Below are positions 12,301 through 23,742 of a stretch of 64,000 nucleotides of DNA, piece after piece (position 1 is the stretch's first letter; each line of letters begins with the position of its first letter). The DNA comes from Purshia tridentata. Taxonomy: Eukaryota > Streptophyta > Magnoliopsida > Rosales > Rosaceae. The notes under the pieces were generated by a model that saw only the letters and a list, made by a program, of their open reading frames with translations, was not told where the DNA came from and searched no databases. The DNA is taken from NCBI GenBank assembly GCA_003254885.1, contig QANT01007580.1, positions 1 to 64,000 of the forward strand. Direction: 5' to 3'. The position numbers and the translations under genes were made by a program.

Positions 12301-13821
12301 TAATAAATTATAATTATAATACATATACGATCATTAATAAAATGTTAAACAGTAAACAACCCTTAAAATTATACATACATTGTAAATTGAGTGAATTATT
12401 TACACACTTACACTCCAATGTGGTGATAGGTTTCCACACCAATTTTTGTTTCCCAGAAACAGAATTAGTCGGATTACTACTCAACGATTGGTCCAATTGC
12501 ATAAAGCTAAAATGGGACCCATTATTCGGTTTCCTGGATAAATGATGAATTATATTAGCACCATCAAACAATCCTCTGTGATTGGACAGTGAGGGGCTAA
12601 TGGGAGCAAGCGAGTGTGGGCTAGCATTATCCCGTGAGCCGGGACAAAGTGGTGACAAACTGCCACGGTGGCATCTAACAATCAGACAAGGAGAGGTGGG
12701 CCCAGTTGGACCCACATAACTGGTCATGGAAATTGTAAAATCACATGCCTACCACCACCTCCAACAGGTTCCAATAAGTCCCACCTTCTCCAACGCCTAA
12801 CCCAACTCTTAAAACTCTGCACTCCATCTCTGCATTTCTGCTCTCACCACCCACCAAGCACACGGTTTTTGCTGGGATCATTACTGCAATTTACAAGTGA
12901 GTAATGAATCTCTTCCTTTTTCTTTCTAATTAATTTTATATATTTTGTTTTCAGTAATCTGCTGCTCCCTAGTTCGACAATTAATTGTAGCTAGCTCCAA
13001 TCACAGTCGATTGTTGTATCTTGTATGTATCTCAAAATCATAATTCTAAGGGCCATAACAGACCACAACTTCCTTTGAAAATCGAATTCTGCAAAATATA
13101 ACATGCGTGTACCAAGTTTTCATGTACAACTTATAAGAACATAAGATCATATTGGGATTCGGGGTTTTATGATGATTTTTTGTTTATGATTCTGGTACTG
13201 AGTTTTTGATCGATTGTGGTTTATTGAAGTTTCCAATCCTTCATCTTCTTTTCCCAAATTGGGTTTCAATTTTTTATCAAAAATTTTATGAATTATGATC
13301 AAACACCACAATTGCTAAAGCAATATTTGCATTAAAAAAAGGAAAAAGAAAATCGACCCTTTAGTGGTTCCGAGTCTCTGATAGTATATTAGTATATCAA
13401 TTTTCAACTACTAGTTGAGACTAGAGGGGTAGAGTAGAGGGTAATATTTAATCATCCAGAAAATAAAAATACAAAAGAGCAAAATCAATCAGGTAAAAAG
13501 AAGGAGAAAATATGGTAAGAAGGAAAATGAAAATGGAGAAAATGTAGTAAGTGGGACCCAGCAAAGATGGTCAACTTCTAAACTGAAACCGGAGTCGGGG
13601 CTGTGACGCCAATCCATCACAGTAACCTAACCCACACACACGCACACGCACACGCAGACATTCCTCACCGGCTGCAACTCCACCTCCAATTATTCGGACT
13701 CATTATTTATTTATTTTTTCTACGGCAGTTGTGGACAGTCGTCAAAAACTCAGCGTAGATTCCACTACACCAAAAACTGACCCTTGATAAGTTTCGTGCA
13801 GAGTTATATCGTAGTCGGAGA
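12301..13821 (+). promoter_or_regulatory. Upstream region of the PB1-domain gene
   Basis: No gene seen. GTGGGCCC at 12696-12703 and GGACCCAC at 12708-12715 match the TCP-factor consensus and lie 4 bases apart. Another GTGGGACCCA lies at about 13551-13560. A transcribed leader may begin near 12800, since a donor-like CAAGTGAGTAA occurs near 12895, but the matching acceptor was not resolved. A CA-rich run lies at 13631-13658. The TCP reading is motif matching only. Confidence 0.35.
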
Positions 13822-15188
13822 ATGGCGTCACACCACCCGTCTGAGCTGGACACCGACTCGGTCGCGTCGACCCCACGCTCCGACCACCCGTTGCACGATC
13901 TCAACTCACGTATACGGTTCATGTGCAGCTTCGGAGGCAAGATCTTACCACGCCCGCACGACAATCAGCTTCGTTATGTCGGCGGCGACACCCGAATAGT
14001 CGCCGTACACCGCTCCACCACTTTCTCCGCCCTCCTCACCAAGCTCTCCAAACTCTCAGGTACATCCCCCGAAACGATGTCGTAATTAAGTTGTTGCAAA
14101 TTTCTCTTAATTAAATTTTAATTAATTTTGATGAATTATTTGCAGGACTGAGCAACGTGACGGTGAAGTACCAGCTGCCGAACGAGGACCTGGACGCGTT
14201 GATCTCCGTCAGTACGGATGAGGACGTGGACAACATGATGGACGAGTACGACCGCATCGCACAAAATCAAACCTCCAAGATGGCTCGGCTCCGCCTCTTT
14301 CTCTTCCCCAAAGGCGACGACGACTCCAACTCGAGAACCTCCAGCATCAGCTCACTCCTCGACGGCTCGGCTAAGCGCGAGCTCTGGTTCCTCGACGCGC
14401 TCAACAGCGGCGCCGCGGGTAATTCCTCGGGGCTGCTCGAGCGAGGCCGCTCGGAAGCCTCCTCGATTATCTCCGAAGTGCCCGACTATCTGTTCGGGCT
14501 GGATAACTCCGACGACACTAAAGCGAAGACCCGACCGGTATTGCAAGACAACGTGTCGGTGTCGGACCCGGGCTCTCCCGCTCCGGCTGTTTCGTCGCCG
14601 TTTTGCTCGACTTCGTCTGTGCCTTCTATACAGGCGATGCCGAATCTTCCGCCCGTGAAGACCCGACCCGATTACACTTCTGTTGTGGAGACAAAAGAGA
14701 ATGTCCAATCGGAGGGCTTTTCAATTGAGACAGTTGAGTTGCCCGTATCACACGCAACCGGGTTTTCGGGCAACCCCGCGTTGCATTATATGCCGGATCC
14801 TAATTATCCGGGGCATGTTGTACGCTCCGTACCCGTTTATTACTATCCAGGTTCTGCGTACCCGGTTCCACCTGAAAATTTAGCAGCGCAACCAGTTCCT
14901 ATACGGGGCCCATATGTTCATCATCAGCAATACCAGGGTGTAGCAGGTCCAATTCCAGTCGGGTACCATAATCCGATACCGGCCATGGGCCAAGTATATG
15001 GTGGAGGGTTGAGGCCAGTTGCGGCATTGGATCATCCATATGATGGAGTGAACCAGCAGCAGCAGGTGTACTATGGGGTCAGGAATGGTGCCGTGGTTTC
15101 GGCATTTAATCCGGGTATGGTGGTGCCAACTGGAGAAGGAACTGGGCCCGATATGAATTCGGGTCGGGTCTCAAATGCATCTTCCTGA
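13822..15188 (+). CDS. PB1 (octicosapeptide/Phox/Bem1p) domain protein
   Basis: Two exons, 13822-14059 and 14146-15188, coding 426 residues. The small GT-AG intron splits the glycine codon in KLSKLSG-LSNVTVKY. The PB1 domain spans about residues 30-135: RIRFMCSFGGKILPRP with the conserved lysine, GGDTRIVAV, then the acidic OPCA stretch VSTDEDVDNMMDEYDR and RLRLFLF. With both lysine and acidic patch it could bind other PB1 domains on both faces. The C-terminal 290 residues lack a known domain and end in a Pro/Tyr/Gln-rich segment (PVYYYPGSAYPVPP), as in the plant family near Arabidopsis AT5G64430 and AT5G09620. The exact function is unknown; a scaffold is the usual inference. Codons are much GC-richer than the surroundings. 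Confidence 0.9.
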
Positions 15189-16265
15189 CAATGCAGAAAA
15201 CACTAGTTACTTCGATCGGGGTGCAGACTGTGCAGTCATAATTTCATTTTGTCAATGATTGTGTGGTGAAGTTTGTTGGTTGATGCTGAGTGAGTGATGG
15301 TACAACTGTACGTAATTAGCTTTAATTTGGTATTTTGTTGAAATGTGAATGGCTTTTTTTGGGAAAAAATGGTATACAAGATTGAAAATTTTATTTCACA
15401 TATTTTTATCTTTAGTGAACATAAAAGGTTTTTCTTTTAATTTTTTTTTATATACTTATTAAAGAAATGTTAATTATGTTAGTTATTTTTTATTTTCTCA
15501 TTTGATATTCTCATTTATTTAATAATATATTATAATCTAGTTTAATGATAAAAACCATTTATTTTTTAGATAACAATTTTAAAGATCATCAAGGTAAATA
15601 ATCAACCAAATCAAAATCATGTAATGGTTACAAAATAAATATAAGATTTTCCGTCTTATTATTTGATAACAGGTAAATGACCAAATAATTTTGTTGCATT
15701 TATTTTGTTGTTTTATTGCTTGTTTTTATTTCATCTTTCCCTTTTAATGAATAATGAGAAAGAGTTATTGTTCTTTATTGTTCTGATTTATGTTGAATAC
15801 CACTTACCCTTTAGATCTACTTATTGTTGTCTTTATTGTGCTAGCTTCGTTCCTTTTAAGTATTCAAAGTCTGTCTCTCATCTATTTGGCTATTATTTCT
15901 TGGTTAGAAACTCATTTACTTTTCAGATTTATTAACTTCTAATTTAAATCTTGTGCTATTTATTTCCAATTGCTTTAAGTATTTAAAAAACCCTCTTCTT
16001 TTCATTATGCACAAACATGATGCGAGTGACATAGAAATATGATTAGATTTGTAGTAAGCACTACCATTAGCTACCAACCTCACTTCCAGCACATCGTATT
16101 TACTTTCCACTTTAAAGTATTTTGTTTTTATTTAGGTCAAGAAACCCTAAGTCTTGTGTTTTCAACCTTTGAGTTTAAACACAAAGTTAGAATAAGCACA
16201 ACCAAGTGAAGTCCTGGTCAATAATAGGCAAGAAAGGAACCATCTCGGCCCACAATTGCCTGATA
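15189..16265. other. AT-rich spacer 3' of the PB1 gene
   Basis: No gene, tRNA or clear repeat seen. Open stretches at 15705-15935 and 15916-16110 are AT-rich and look like chance frames. Confidence 0.5.
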
Positions 16266-16526
16266 TAAGGATGGCAATTATCCCCGTCCCCACCAAGCCC
16301 CGCGGGGCCCTACCCCGATTAAGCGGGTATGGTAATACCACTCCTCGTCCCGCCCCGTATACCGTTTAACTTAATAAATATATTATATAATACTAATTTT
16401 ATAATTATATTTCAATTTTATGTTATAATTTTTATTATTCTTTTGAATTTAATAGCGTTATAATCTAATTTAATAATGTTTTAATGTAATATGTGTATGT
16501 TGGTGTATTTTATCCAAATTATATTA

Positions 16527-17712
16527 GGGCAATGCTAACTGCCTTTTCCACCTGCCTTCTCTATCTGTCTTTTTCCTTCTTTACGTGACATGTGGCTTTC
16601 ACTTGCACTAAAAACTAAAATTTGTATTTATTAAACACACAAATTATATCTGACCACAATTGCCCATAATAAATTCATTTAAAGTAATGAGAGAGAGTGG
16701 TACAGCACAATAAATAATAAATAACTTCTCTATTTTTTTTTGCCCTGAAAAAAAAAACTCTTTAGCTTCCATACCCACCTGCTACCATCTTTGCAGTGAC
16801 TGATATGGGGTCACCGGAAGCTCTTCTACCTTCCCAAAGCTTGTGACCCCATTGATCAACAATTGATAAAGTCTTGACTTGGAATGCCATTCCTTCCTTT
16901 TCCATCAAAAGCAATATCAGATCCAACTCTGAAAAGTTCCATCTGTTAGTAAAAGCATCCACCATTGTATTGAATGTAAATTATGTAATGATATTGGGTT
17001 TAGTTCCTCTAATCATCATCACTTCCACTAACTCTCTACACATTTTAATCTTCCCCCTTCTACACAGCCCATCCACCACAACTGTAAGAAAATACATTGA
17101 GACCTTAGTGCCCGATTCGAGCAATTGATACCAGAAATTTAAACCTTTTTTGGACCTCATCATATCTGTTAAGAGCACTGGATCATTGATTGATCCACCA
17201 ATCCCCACTTGGAAAAGAAGAAAAAGCGAGGAGGTGGTTGGGATTTGGGGTTGCCGCCAAAAAGAGAGGATGGGGAAGGGGTGGGGTGGGGTGCGGTTTT
17301 GGCAGATTGGGGTTGGGGATTGATGGGTTCACCGCCAATGAGGTGGCTAGTGTTGTTTGTCGCCAATGAAGGTGGCCGATGTTGTTTGCTGCCAATGAAA
17401 GTGGCCGATGTTGTTCAATGCAAGAGGGCAATGGAAAACGTCAATGGGGATTGCAAAAGCAAAAGAAGATGAAAGTCTTATAAAAATATTTTAGTTAGAT
17501 AATAAAAAGTAATTATAATAGATGATGTGTATCAATGCATGTAATGAAAATTACTTTTGAGGGTATTACTGGTAAAATAAAATTTATGCTTTCGAAAAGT
17601 GAAAGTTTTAGTTTTTTGTGTAAGAGAAAGCCACATGTCATATGGAGAAGGGAAAAGGCAGATGGAGAAGGCAGATGGAAAAGGCAAATGGAAAAGGCAA
17701 GTAGCATTGCCC
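16527..17712. mobile_element. Mutator-type (Pack-MULE-like) element nested in the hAT element
   Basis: The termini are GGGCAATGCTA at 16527 and its reverse complement ending at 17712. The inverted similarity extends about 100 bases inward; both arms carry TGCCTTTTCCA, TGCCTTCTC and TGACATGTGGCTTTC. The 9-base flanks 16518-16526 and 17713-17721 are both ATTATATTA. Long terminal inverted repeats with a 9-base duplication are the Mutator signature. No transposase is present. The interior is occupied by a PPR-like fragment (minus strand) and a G-rich segment at 17209-17470 of unknown origin, as in Pack-MULEs. Confidence 0.85.
16762..17208 (-). pseudogene. Captured pentatricopeptide-repeat (PPR) gene fragment
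   Basis: Two minus-strand segments in the same frame, separated by one in-frame TAA near 16981, read as consecutive PPR repeats: VVVDGLCRRGKIKMCRELVE and RGTKPNIIT, then NTMVDAFTNRWNFSELDLIL and LMEKEGMAFQVKT. The 35-residue spacing and LCRRGK/KPN words are typical of P-class PPR proteins. There is no start, no organellar targeting segment and no complete repeat array. The fragment lies wholly inside the Mutator-type element, so capture by the transposon is the simple explanation. It is probably non-functional. Confidence 0.75.
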
Positions 17713-17881
17713 ATTATATTATATATTTGTGTTGATTTAGTATCATTTTAATAAGAAAAAAAAAGTAAAAAAAAGATATGGGGCCCCGCATACCTGACGG
17801 GGACCCTTTATACCTGATGGGGCGGGGATGGTATTGGCAAACTCGACCCCGCCTCGTCCCGTTGCCATCCCTAGCCTGATA

Positions 17882-18587
17882 CCTTTTGGTTGTATCTTTT
17901 GTTATGGCAACATTGTTTTTTTTTGCCTTTCGCTGTGGCACGTCCGTAATCTTACCGCCCATCTATCAAACATTATACTTAGTCAAACAGATAAAAAAGT
18001 GTAATTGTTGGGGTAATTTAATTGGAAGGGTTGTAAAATTTGTCTCCTACACCTAAATTTGATTCTTTTTCCACCTTAGTTAACAAAAACAAAGTAGATA
18101 AAAATATTGGCCAACAGCGGGCTCAATCATGCCATAGACCTACTCATGCTAAAGCAGCTAAACTGACAAACTTTATTAATGGGCTTATAGGTTGGAGATA
18201 TGGAATGAGGAAGATTAAGATATTGGGCCGAGTCCTTAGAAAAATATCAAGATTCGACCCAATCAACATGACCCATTTAAGAAGAAGCAGGTAAAAGAGG
18301 AGGCCTGGTATTCAATGAATGTCTCCAATTTCTTTTGAGGCTAAGGAATTTCCGCTAACTATTCGGCAGAGTCGTTCAGATTCTTTTAAGAAAACTTACA
18401 GGCCAAATTACAGTCAGATAGACAAAGCAAACCCAAAAGCTTGTGATCATGGCTCATATCATTAACCTTCTATTATATACAATTAATACTATTTACAATT
18501 TATTTATAGATAAGGGGTAATTTTCATTCTCGATCTGCAGACTGCATGCTATTTTTCTTTGTTTGAGTTGTCTCAATGGGACAAATC
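17882..18587. other. Spacer without recognised features
   Basis: AT-rich sequence between the nested transposons and the CT-repeat duplication. I see no gene or structured repeat. Confidence 0.4.
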
Positions 18588-18728
18588 TCTGCCTTTGACT
18601 CTATCTCTCTCTCTCTCTCTCTGATTGTGTGATGATTTTGTCCGAAGTGGAGGAGGCCCACTTGATTGTCTTACCCACGAACCATATGATGCTGCTATCT
18701 GCATGGGAGCAAAGCGTGACTCTGCCTT

Positions 18729-18769
<41 letters not shown>

Positions 18770-18862
18770 GTGTGATGATTTTGTCCGAAGTGGAGGAGGC
18801 CCACTTGATTGTCTTACCCACGAACGATATGATGCTGCTATCTGCATGGGAGCAAAGCGTGA
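18588..18862. repeat. Tandem duplication of about 140 bases with CT microsatellites
   Basis: The unit starts with CTCTGCCTTTG, runs through a CT microsatellite (18603-18622 in unit 1, 18731-18766 in unit 2) and then a non-repetitive 95-base segment (ATTGTGTGATGATTTTGTCC to GAGCAAAGCGTGA). That segment is almost identical in both units, at 18624-18718 and 18767-18861. The high identity implies a recent event, plausibly caused by the microsatellite. Confidence 0.85.
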
Positions 18863-19183
18863 TATCACATGCACTCATTGTTGCCTTCTTGGTATATGTT
18901 ATATACATATAATATATGTCTCTGAAATTTTCATCAGTTAAGGATCCAATAAGTTACTGATTAATTCAACTTTTAATTCAAATTTAAACTTATATATTGA
19001 GGTCTTCTCTTCTCTAATGCAAGAAACAGATATAAAAATGATACGTTATATTCTGTATTAGAGAATGTAATTACATAAATGTATATCCATATAATAAAAT
19101 ATGGTTTTATTGTATATATATAGAAGGGAGAGGGAGACAGAAAAGGGAAAAAGAAAAAGTTAATTTATTGGTCTTCGAACGTA

Positions 19184-19393
19184 TTAATTATTAAAGTGGG
19201 ATTTGTATTCAGAAAGCATTAGGCTTTCTCTTGCACCAATGCCAGTGGCCAAAACACCATGCAATGCAAAAGGCCCAATGAAGAAGAGCAAGGAAACAAC
19301 AAATAAAGGGATGAGATAGCAGTTGCTACAAAAAAAGTACATGAATAATGCATTAATAGCTATTTGGCTCCTTCGCTCTTCACCCTTCTTCAT
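19184..19393 (-). CDS. Possible small membrane or secreted protein, 69 residues
   Basis: ATG at 19393, stop at 19184. The product has a basic N-terminus (MKKGEERRSQIAINALFMYF), a strongly hydrophobic centre (residues about 25-50) and a short polar tail. TATATA-type sequence lies about 30 bases upstream on the minus strand (plus 19422-19430). The composition looks more protein-like than other short frames nearby, which is the main support. I do not recognise a family. It could be a small transmembrane protein or a peptide precursor, or chance. Confidence 0.35.
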   Translation of the reverse strand: MKKGEERRSQIAINALFMYFFCSNCYLIPLFVVSLLFFIGPFALHGVLATGIGARESLMLSEYKSHFNN

Positions 19394-20705
19394 ATTCGTT
19401 CATGTCTCTTTCATCAAATCTTTATATATCATATTACTATTGATGTTTGATATCCTGTCTTCTTCTTATTAGGAGCGTTTTTAGCTCAAGATAATTAAAA
19501 GGGAAAAATTTACCGAATGACATGCATGAGCTTAATTAGGTTATGGAACACATGAACACACACACACACACACGCAACTTTCCTCGTTCATCCTGCAGAA
19601 TACCAAATTGATAGGAAAATTTATGAGAAAAGTTCTCAATTTTATTAATTCAACGTAAACTGGAAATAAACTCCAAAATGTTATTTAAATTCTATTGAAA
19701 CCCTAATTAAGTCCTTAGAGATAGAATTAGGAAAAGGTAAATACTAGATTCAAACGAAAGGAAAGCAATAAAAGATAATTACAAAATTGTTCAAAAATCA
19801 TGAAAAACTTAAAATGTGAATTTGGCCTACATATTCCATTCAAAATAGATTACGTGGATGTGATCACTTTTAAGGGTCAAAATCATCAATCAACATTACC
19901 TTAAGAAAATATATACATACTTCACAAAAATTGCTATACGTAAGAGCACTTCTTACCAAATTAATCAGTATGAGAATTAAAAAAAGGCTCTAAATTAACC
20001 TAACATAATTTGGCAGAATTTGAAATTTGGCCCGAGACCTAATTTGTTGTTGTGTATAGTATATATTTGTTTCAAACTAATATCAGATTAATTGTTCAAT
20101 AATGTTAATAATTTATGAATTTCGTTTGATAATCAGGTCTAACTTTTAATTTCCATTGAACCCGAGACCTAATTTGTTGTTGTGTATAGTATATAGGGTC
20201 AATTACAAAAAAATTAATAAATAATTTCAATGTTACATATTAGTGAATGAATTTTTTTTAAAATACCATAATAGTCACAAGTGATCAAAATAAAATAAGG
20301 AAATTATAAGAAGTAACAACTAGACTTAAAAGAAGAAATATTTACACTCCATGCCACTCCACTATGCTGCTGATGTCAGCCACATATTACAATTTTAAAA
20401 ATTACAAATAAATCAATAATAACTACAAGCTGACACATGGCAAATTTAACTTAAATAACTAACTAGCTAGCTACCATTAACATACTAACAAAACTATCAT
20501 TAATAATCAATTTTTAATTAAGAAATTTATTTAAATTTCATTTCAATCACTTCAATGATTCCCTTCATACATTTTAACTTTTTTTTTTTGCTATGCATCT
20601 CTTTTCTCTCGTAGATGCAGAATAAATATTGAAGAATAGTTATTATTTTTTTAAAATTTTATTTTAAAAACCACATAATAGAGGACCCAAAACAAAAATA
20701 GTAAT
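19394..20705. other. AT-rich spacer with a 35-base direct repeat
   Basis: No gene seen. A perfect 35-base direct repeat (starts CCCGAGACCTAATTTGTTGT) occurs at 20031-20065 and 20161-20195. An AC microsatellite lies at about 19557-19573. Confidence 0.5.
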
Positions 20706-21299
20706 TGTATAACAGTATACGAAAATAACTAAAATACAAAAAGTGGAGATACATCAAATCGGTGACTGTGTGACAGTCACCATTTTAAAATACAACTAAC
20801 TAACTGTGATTAATTAACAAACTAATATTATTTAGTTAAGAAATTAATTGAACTATATAAATACAACATCGTCCCATTAGAACCCAATTGAACCAGGTAC
20901 GAAATCGCTTCACAAATGGAAATTGGAAATTCCTAACAAGCTCCAACCCTTTGTAAATTTCATAAAAATTAGAGGACCCTGCAGCTTGCAAAACCAGTAA
21001 AATAGATATTGTCACACAGATATATAACAGTATACGAAAATAACTAAAATACAAAAAATGGAGATACATCAAATCGATGATTGTGTGACAGTCACCATTT
21101 TAAAATCCAACTAACTGTGATTAATTAACAAACTAATATTATTTAGTTAAGAAATTAGTTGAACTATATAAATACAACATCGTCCCATTAGAACCCAATT
21201 GAACCAGGTAAGAAATCGCTTTACAAATGGAAATTGGAAATTCGTAACAAGCTCCAACCCTTTGTAAATTTCATAAAAATTAGAGGACCCTGCAGCTTG
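20706..21299. repeat. Tandem duplication, two units of about 280 bases
   Basis: 20706-20988 and 21023-21299 match over nearly their whole length, both ending in GAGGACCCTGCAGCTTG, with a period of about 312 bases. The short linker at 20989-21022 (AAAACCAGTAAAATAGATAT and on) recurs at 21505-21540. Each unit carries a short hairpin: the first at 20761-20781 has perfect 8-base arms GGTGACTG/CAGTCACC, the second at 21076-21096 has decayed arms. No coding capacity. Confidence 0.85.
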
Positions 21300-21926
21300 T
21301 AGCAAAAAAGTCAAGATTTATTCAAAATAACAGTAAAAACCTAAACTACTTTTCAATAATTTCACCCTGAAATTTTGTTACAGTGTGATATTCACCGATT
21401 CAAAATCAGTAATTGTGTAACAGTTACTAATTCGAAATAAGTAATTGTGTGACAGTTACCGAATCAAAATTCACACTACAATTCAAAACTACAATAGCAC
21501 ATGCAAAACCAGTAAAATAGATATTGTCACACAGATATTGAAACAAAACAATGGAATCTGATCACTAACTAACTCAAGCATCTTAACAAAACCTAATATA
21601 CTTTCCAAGTATTAAAATCAACCTCAAGCATGACCAATTTACAAGAAAAAAAAATCATACACAATGATTAAAACACTCATTAACCAATTCAAACAATGCA
21701 CATTCACCAACTCAAACAATAAAAACCTAAACATATACTGTCACACAGATACTGAAATAGATAATGAAATAGATACTGTCATACAAATACTGAAACAAAT
21801 ACTGCACAACCTACAACCACCCTTAAAACTCTTACAAACTCAAAATGAAAAGAAACTAAACTTAGAATAAAAAATTTAAAAAAAAATTGAAACAATGAAT
21901 GTATGACAATGTACGAAAACAACGAA
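21300..21926. repeat. Spacer with further copies of the ACTGTGTGACAGT-like hairpin word
   Basis: Variants of the hairpin word occur at 21408-21428 and 21440-21460. The reverse-oriented form ACTGTCACACAGAT occurs near 21737. No gene is seen; the open frame at 21664-21870 is low-complexity and unlikely to be coding. Confidence 0.45.
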
Positions 21927-22452
21927 ATCAATCTGTAACTGTGTGACAGTATGTGAAAACAACATAAATATACATATAAAACTTCAATTCAATATTTTTC
22001 AATTTCTAGAAGATCAACCCCTATGGCTTGAAATGACTATGTTTTAATTCTTTTTTTTTTTTTTTAGATGCTGAAAGTGTAAAAACATAACTTAAAATGC
22101 TCATATTCTATAAAAATGAAAACTCAAAACAGTAACTGCAAGACAGTTATTGAATTTAAATTTCTAGCTAAATAATAATGGTTATAGATTTCAATAACTA
22201 CAAAAAATCTAACATACAATCATATCACTAACAAGGCAGCAAGCTAGCACATAAACACAAGGCATTCACACTGAATTAAGTACTAGCACAATCACAAGCA
22301 AGACCTTCTAATAGTTAGTTTTTTAGAAAATTAACTTTTGGGCAAGCCCCTTACCTTTTAAGTAGTTGCCCAAACTCCAAATTTTCTAGAAACCAACAAA
22401 GTCCTGCAAAGAGACACAACCAAACTCTAGGTTATACACAAGTATAAAATTA
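21927..22452. repeat. Long direct repeat, copy 1
   Basis: 526 bases that recur at 23743-24264, roughly 90 percent alike by eye, offset 1816. It starts with a GTAACTGTGTGACAGT word and holds a second AGTAACTG...CAGTTAT word at 22131-22150. On the minus strand 22403-22355 looks like a 49-base exon between CTTTGCAG and GTAAGGGG. It is not an LTR by its ends (no TG...CA). Confidence 0.75.
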
Positions 22453-23742
22453 AGGTTCCATTGAGTGACAATACTTGTTTGGTAAACAAGAGTAGTCTCG
22501 GGAACCAACCAATAATAAGAAAACCTTAATGTATTCAAGATAGACTCGAGGAAATATTTAAAAGGTTACAAATCACTTTTCAAATCAATAAAAGAGTTTA
22601 AACAAGAGAAAAGGCTATTGAATAGTTGACTGCCAAGGAATAGACTCACAGGGGCAGGGTATACTCTCAGTTTTTTACAAATATAAGTACAAGTTCAAAT
22701 GCTTTGAAAATTGGTTGAATGATTTTAGACATATAGAGGTTCATTCACAAAAAATATCAAGTATTTTGGAGCTGTGGATTAGTACAGTTTCACTAATCAA
22801 TCCAGCCTAGGATTTGGGAGCAATGCTGATCATCCTCCAAATCCAAAAGTTGAGTAATTAATGTCCCACAACCTCAAATCATATGATTTACCAAAAGAAA
22901 ACCAATCCACACAGATCTAACCTCATCCCATTAATCTTGGTTTAGATAGAAATCACAAGGAACACAAGAGAGGTTAGAAAACTTAGACATGCAAAAGAAA
23001 ATAGTTGCTAGCTGACAGATTTCAGAAATTCAGGGTCAACTTAGAAAATGCATAACTAATGCATCTGGCGTCAGATTAAGGTGATCTTAGTCTTGAAATA
23101 ACCATTAGGGTGTCTAGTTTCTGCATACCAAAAATCAAATCAAAACTATTTGTCAAACAGTACAGTTTTCAAAATCATTGTCTTAGGGTCAGAGACCACC
23201 AAAACCAGAAAAAATAAACTTTTGTGCAAAGCTCAAGACTCAAGACTCTCTTGCCAAAACCAAGTATATCAATACACTCAATACAATACTATTATGGACT
23301 ACAACCAAGTATGTCAATAGAACCAAGTTTAAGCTTTCCTTACCAAGATAGTTTAAACAATATGTGTAATTGTGTGAAAATATACTTAATTAAATGGTCA
23401 ATTAAAAACTATTCATGTCAAAGTAAATAGCCAAGGGGGAAGCCAAACTAGTTAGATATATCATAATAAGATGAAATTCTATTGGATCTAATAAAGGTGG
23501 GGGGATAGACCACCATAAGTTAGAATATCACAGAAAACATAATGATAAAATACTACAAATTTTCATCAAAGAGTTGGCAGACATACCCTACAAATATTCA
23601 TGAAAAGTCGGCTTGATAGACATTTCATATCTTAATGATGCTAATAATGGTATAATAAATCACACAGTTCACTTAAAATTGCTTTATTACATAAATTGAT
23701 AACTTAATATCATAATGGACAAAGGAACACGCAGTTTCTAAT
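22453..23742. other. Unique segment between the two long direct repeats
   Basis: About 1.3 kb of AT-rich sequence. No open frame of substance and no inverted ends were found. It could be the body of an unclassified element whose flanks are the direct repeats, but nothing coding supports that. Confidence 0.3.

Larger units (their letters stand above)
16266..17873. mobile_element. Non-autonomous hAT-type element (outer of a nested pair)
   Basis: The left end TAAGGATGGCAA and right end TTGCCATCCCTA are inverted repeats of the plant hAT type. The 8-base flanks 16258-16265 and 17874-17881 are both GCCTGATA, a perfect hAT-size target duplication. The subterminal regions are rich in CCCCGCCCC/GGGGCGGGG words in inverted order (16278-16370 and 17780-17860), typical of this group. 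There is no transposase. Removing the nested 1186-base element and one copy of its 9-base target leaves about 413 bases, a normal MITE-size hAT derivative. Confidence 0.88.

Noticed and set aside
12314-12904. Overlapping frames of 60-137 codons upstream of the PB1 gene
   Set aside because: Products lack domains and overlap on both strands; more likely promoter and leader sequence.
14352-14708. 118-codon Arg-rich frame antisense to the PB1 gene
   Set aside because: A shadow of the GC-rich coding exon on the other strand.
18601-18912. Frames running through the CT microsatellites
   Set aside because: They exist because CT/GA repeats have no stop codons; the peptide is simple repeat plus duplicated spacer.
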